This document shows, piece after piece, positions 63,915 to 64,000 of a stretch of 64,000 nt of DNA. The DNA is from Gammaproteobacteria bacterium (GTDB taxonomy: Bacteria > Gemmatimonadota > Gemmatimonadetes > Longimicrobiales > Gaopeijiaceae). The translations under genes were made by a program, and so were the position numbers. The first letter of the stretch is position 1; each line of letters begins with the position of its first letter. The stretch spans positions 19,856 through 83,855 of the forward strand of contig JAPPMM010000037.1 of NCBI GenBank assembly GCA_028819075.1. The letters are read 5' to 3'. The notes under the pieces were generated by a model that ran no database searches, had not been told where the DNA came from, and was given only the letters and a program-made list of their open reading frames with translations.

Positions 63915-64000
63915 CCGGTTCCGGCCCCATTCTCCGGCGCCGTAGGAGCGCCGACTACATCATTCAAGAGTGCCGTAACGTCCAGTAATGTCCGGTGCTG

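Larger units (their letters stand above)
62737..64000. mobile_element. Edge of a second integrase-bearing element
   Basis: From the break in the DUF222 domain the sequence changes to ~80 bp of terminal DNA and then an integrase related to that of the first element, pointing toward the break. The element continues beyond the window. Its other end and cargo cannot be seen. Confidence 0.65.

Overview
The window is very GC-rich bacterial chromosome. It carries many exported peptidases (tricorn-type S41, M16, S46, S9), a SusC/TonB-type receptor, paired exported propeller proteins, Tat-signal proteins, AddAB, ThyX and a ba3-type oxidase fragment. That mixture, and the style of the proteins, suggest Gemmatimonadota or a close relative; this is an inference, because there is no rRNA or other marker gene here. 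I saw no rRNA, tRNA or CRISPR array.

Layout. Positions 1-10.8 kb are ordinary chromosome: a Tat-signal protein cut by the window edge, a tricorn-type protease with a UMF1-family transporter, two paralogous exported propeller proteins, and a TonB-dependent receptor. From 11,785 to 30,246 lies an integrative and mobilizable element of about 18.5 kb. It has split a DUF222-HNH endonuclease gene exactly: the C-terminal half is at 10,770-11,797 and the N-terminal half at 30,234-30,928. Both ends carry the 13-bp repeat CGCCGGAACAGCG, and removing the element rejoins the gene as one 570-codon reading frame. The element holds a phage-like large protein and a decayed second copy of it, a membrane J-domain protein, a five-gene Hsp70/AAA+/TerB operon, a hairpin-rich non-coding stretch that is an oriT candidate, a ColE1-style mobilization set (MobC, relaxase, and two genes nested in the relaxase gene) and a tyrosine integrase.

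From 30.9 to 33.2 kb is a scrap zone: short repeats, a ba3-type oxidase subunit I gene lacking its first ~135 codons, an AbrB remnant and a small membrane protein. From 33.3 to 61.8 kb normal chromosome returns: an addB-addA-MBL operon, a sterol desaturase-type hydroxylase, a 3-methyladenine glycosylase, a YfbK-like vWA protein, an M16 protease, a Tat-exported PLP enzyme, a Phd/VapC toxin-antitoxin pair, a tightly packed operon for a Tat-exported molybdenum hydroxylase with cytochrome b and an S46 peptidase, an aldehyde dehydrogenase, ThyX and an S9 peptidase. At 61.9-64 kb another DUF222-HNH copy, now a pseudogene, ends at a second integrase related to the first. This is the edge of a second element that leaves the window.

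The most interesting system is the element's cargo at 17,959-25,989 together with the J-domain protein at 14,985-16,028. It looks like a membrane-tethered Hsp70 machine: a two-TM coiled-coil protein with a GrpE-like end, a divergent Hsp70, a kinase-like/AAA+ fusion whose catalytic loop has lost its Asp, a TerB-like protein, and two J or J-like proteins. Those two share a two-cysteine C-terminal domain that follows a TM helix. The gene order, translational coupling and mobile setting suggest a stress-response or anti-phage module. That function is inferred and not shown by the sequence.
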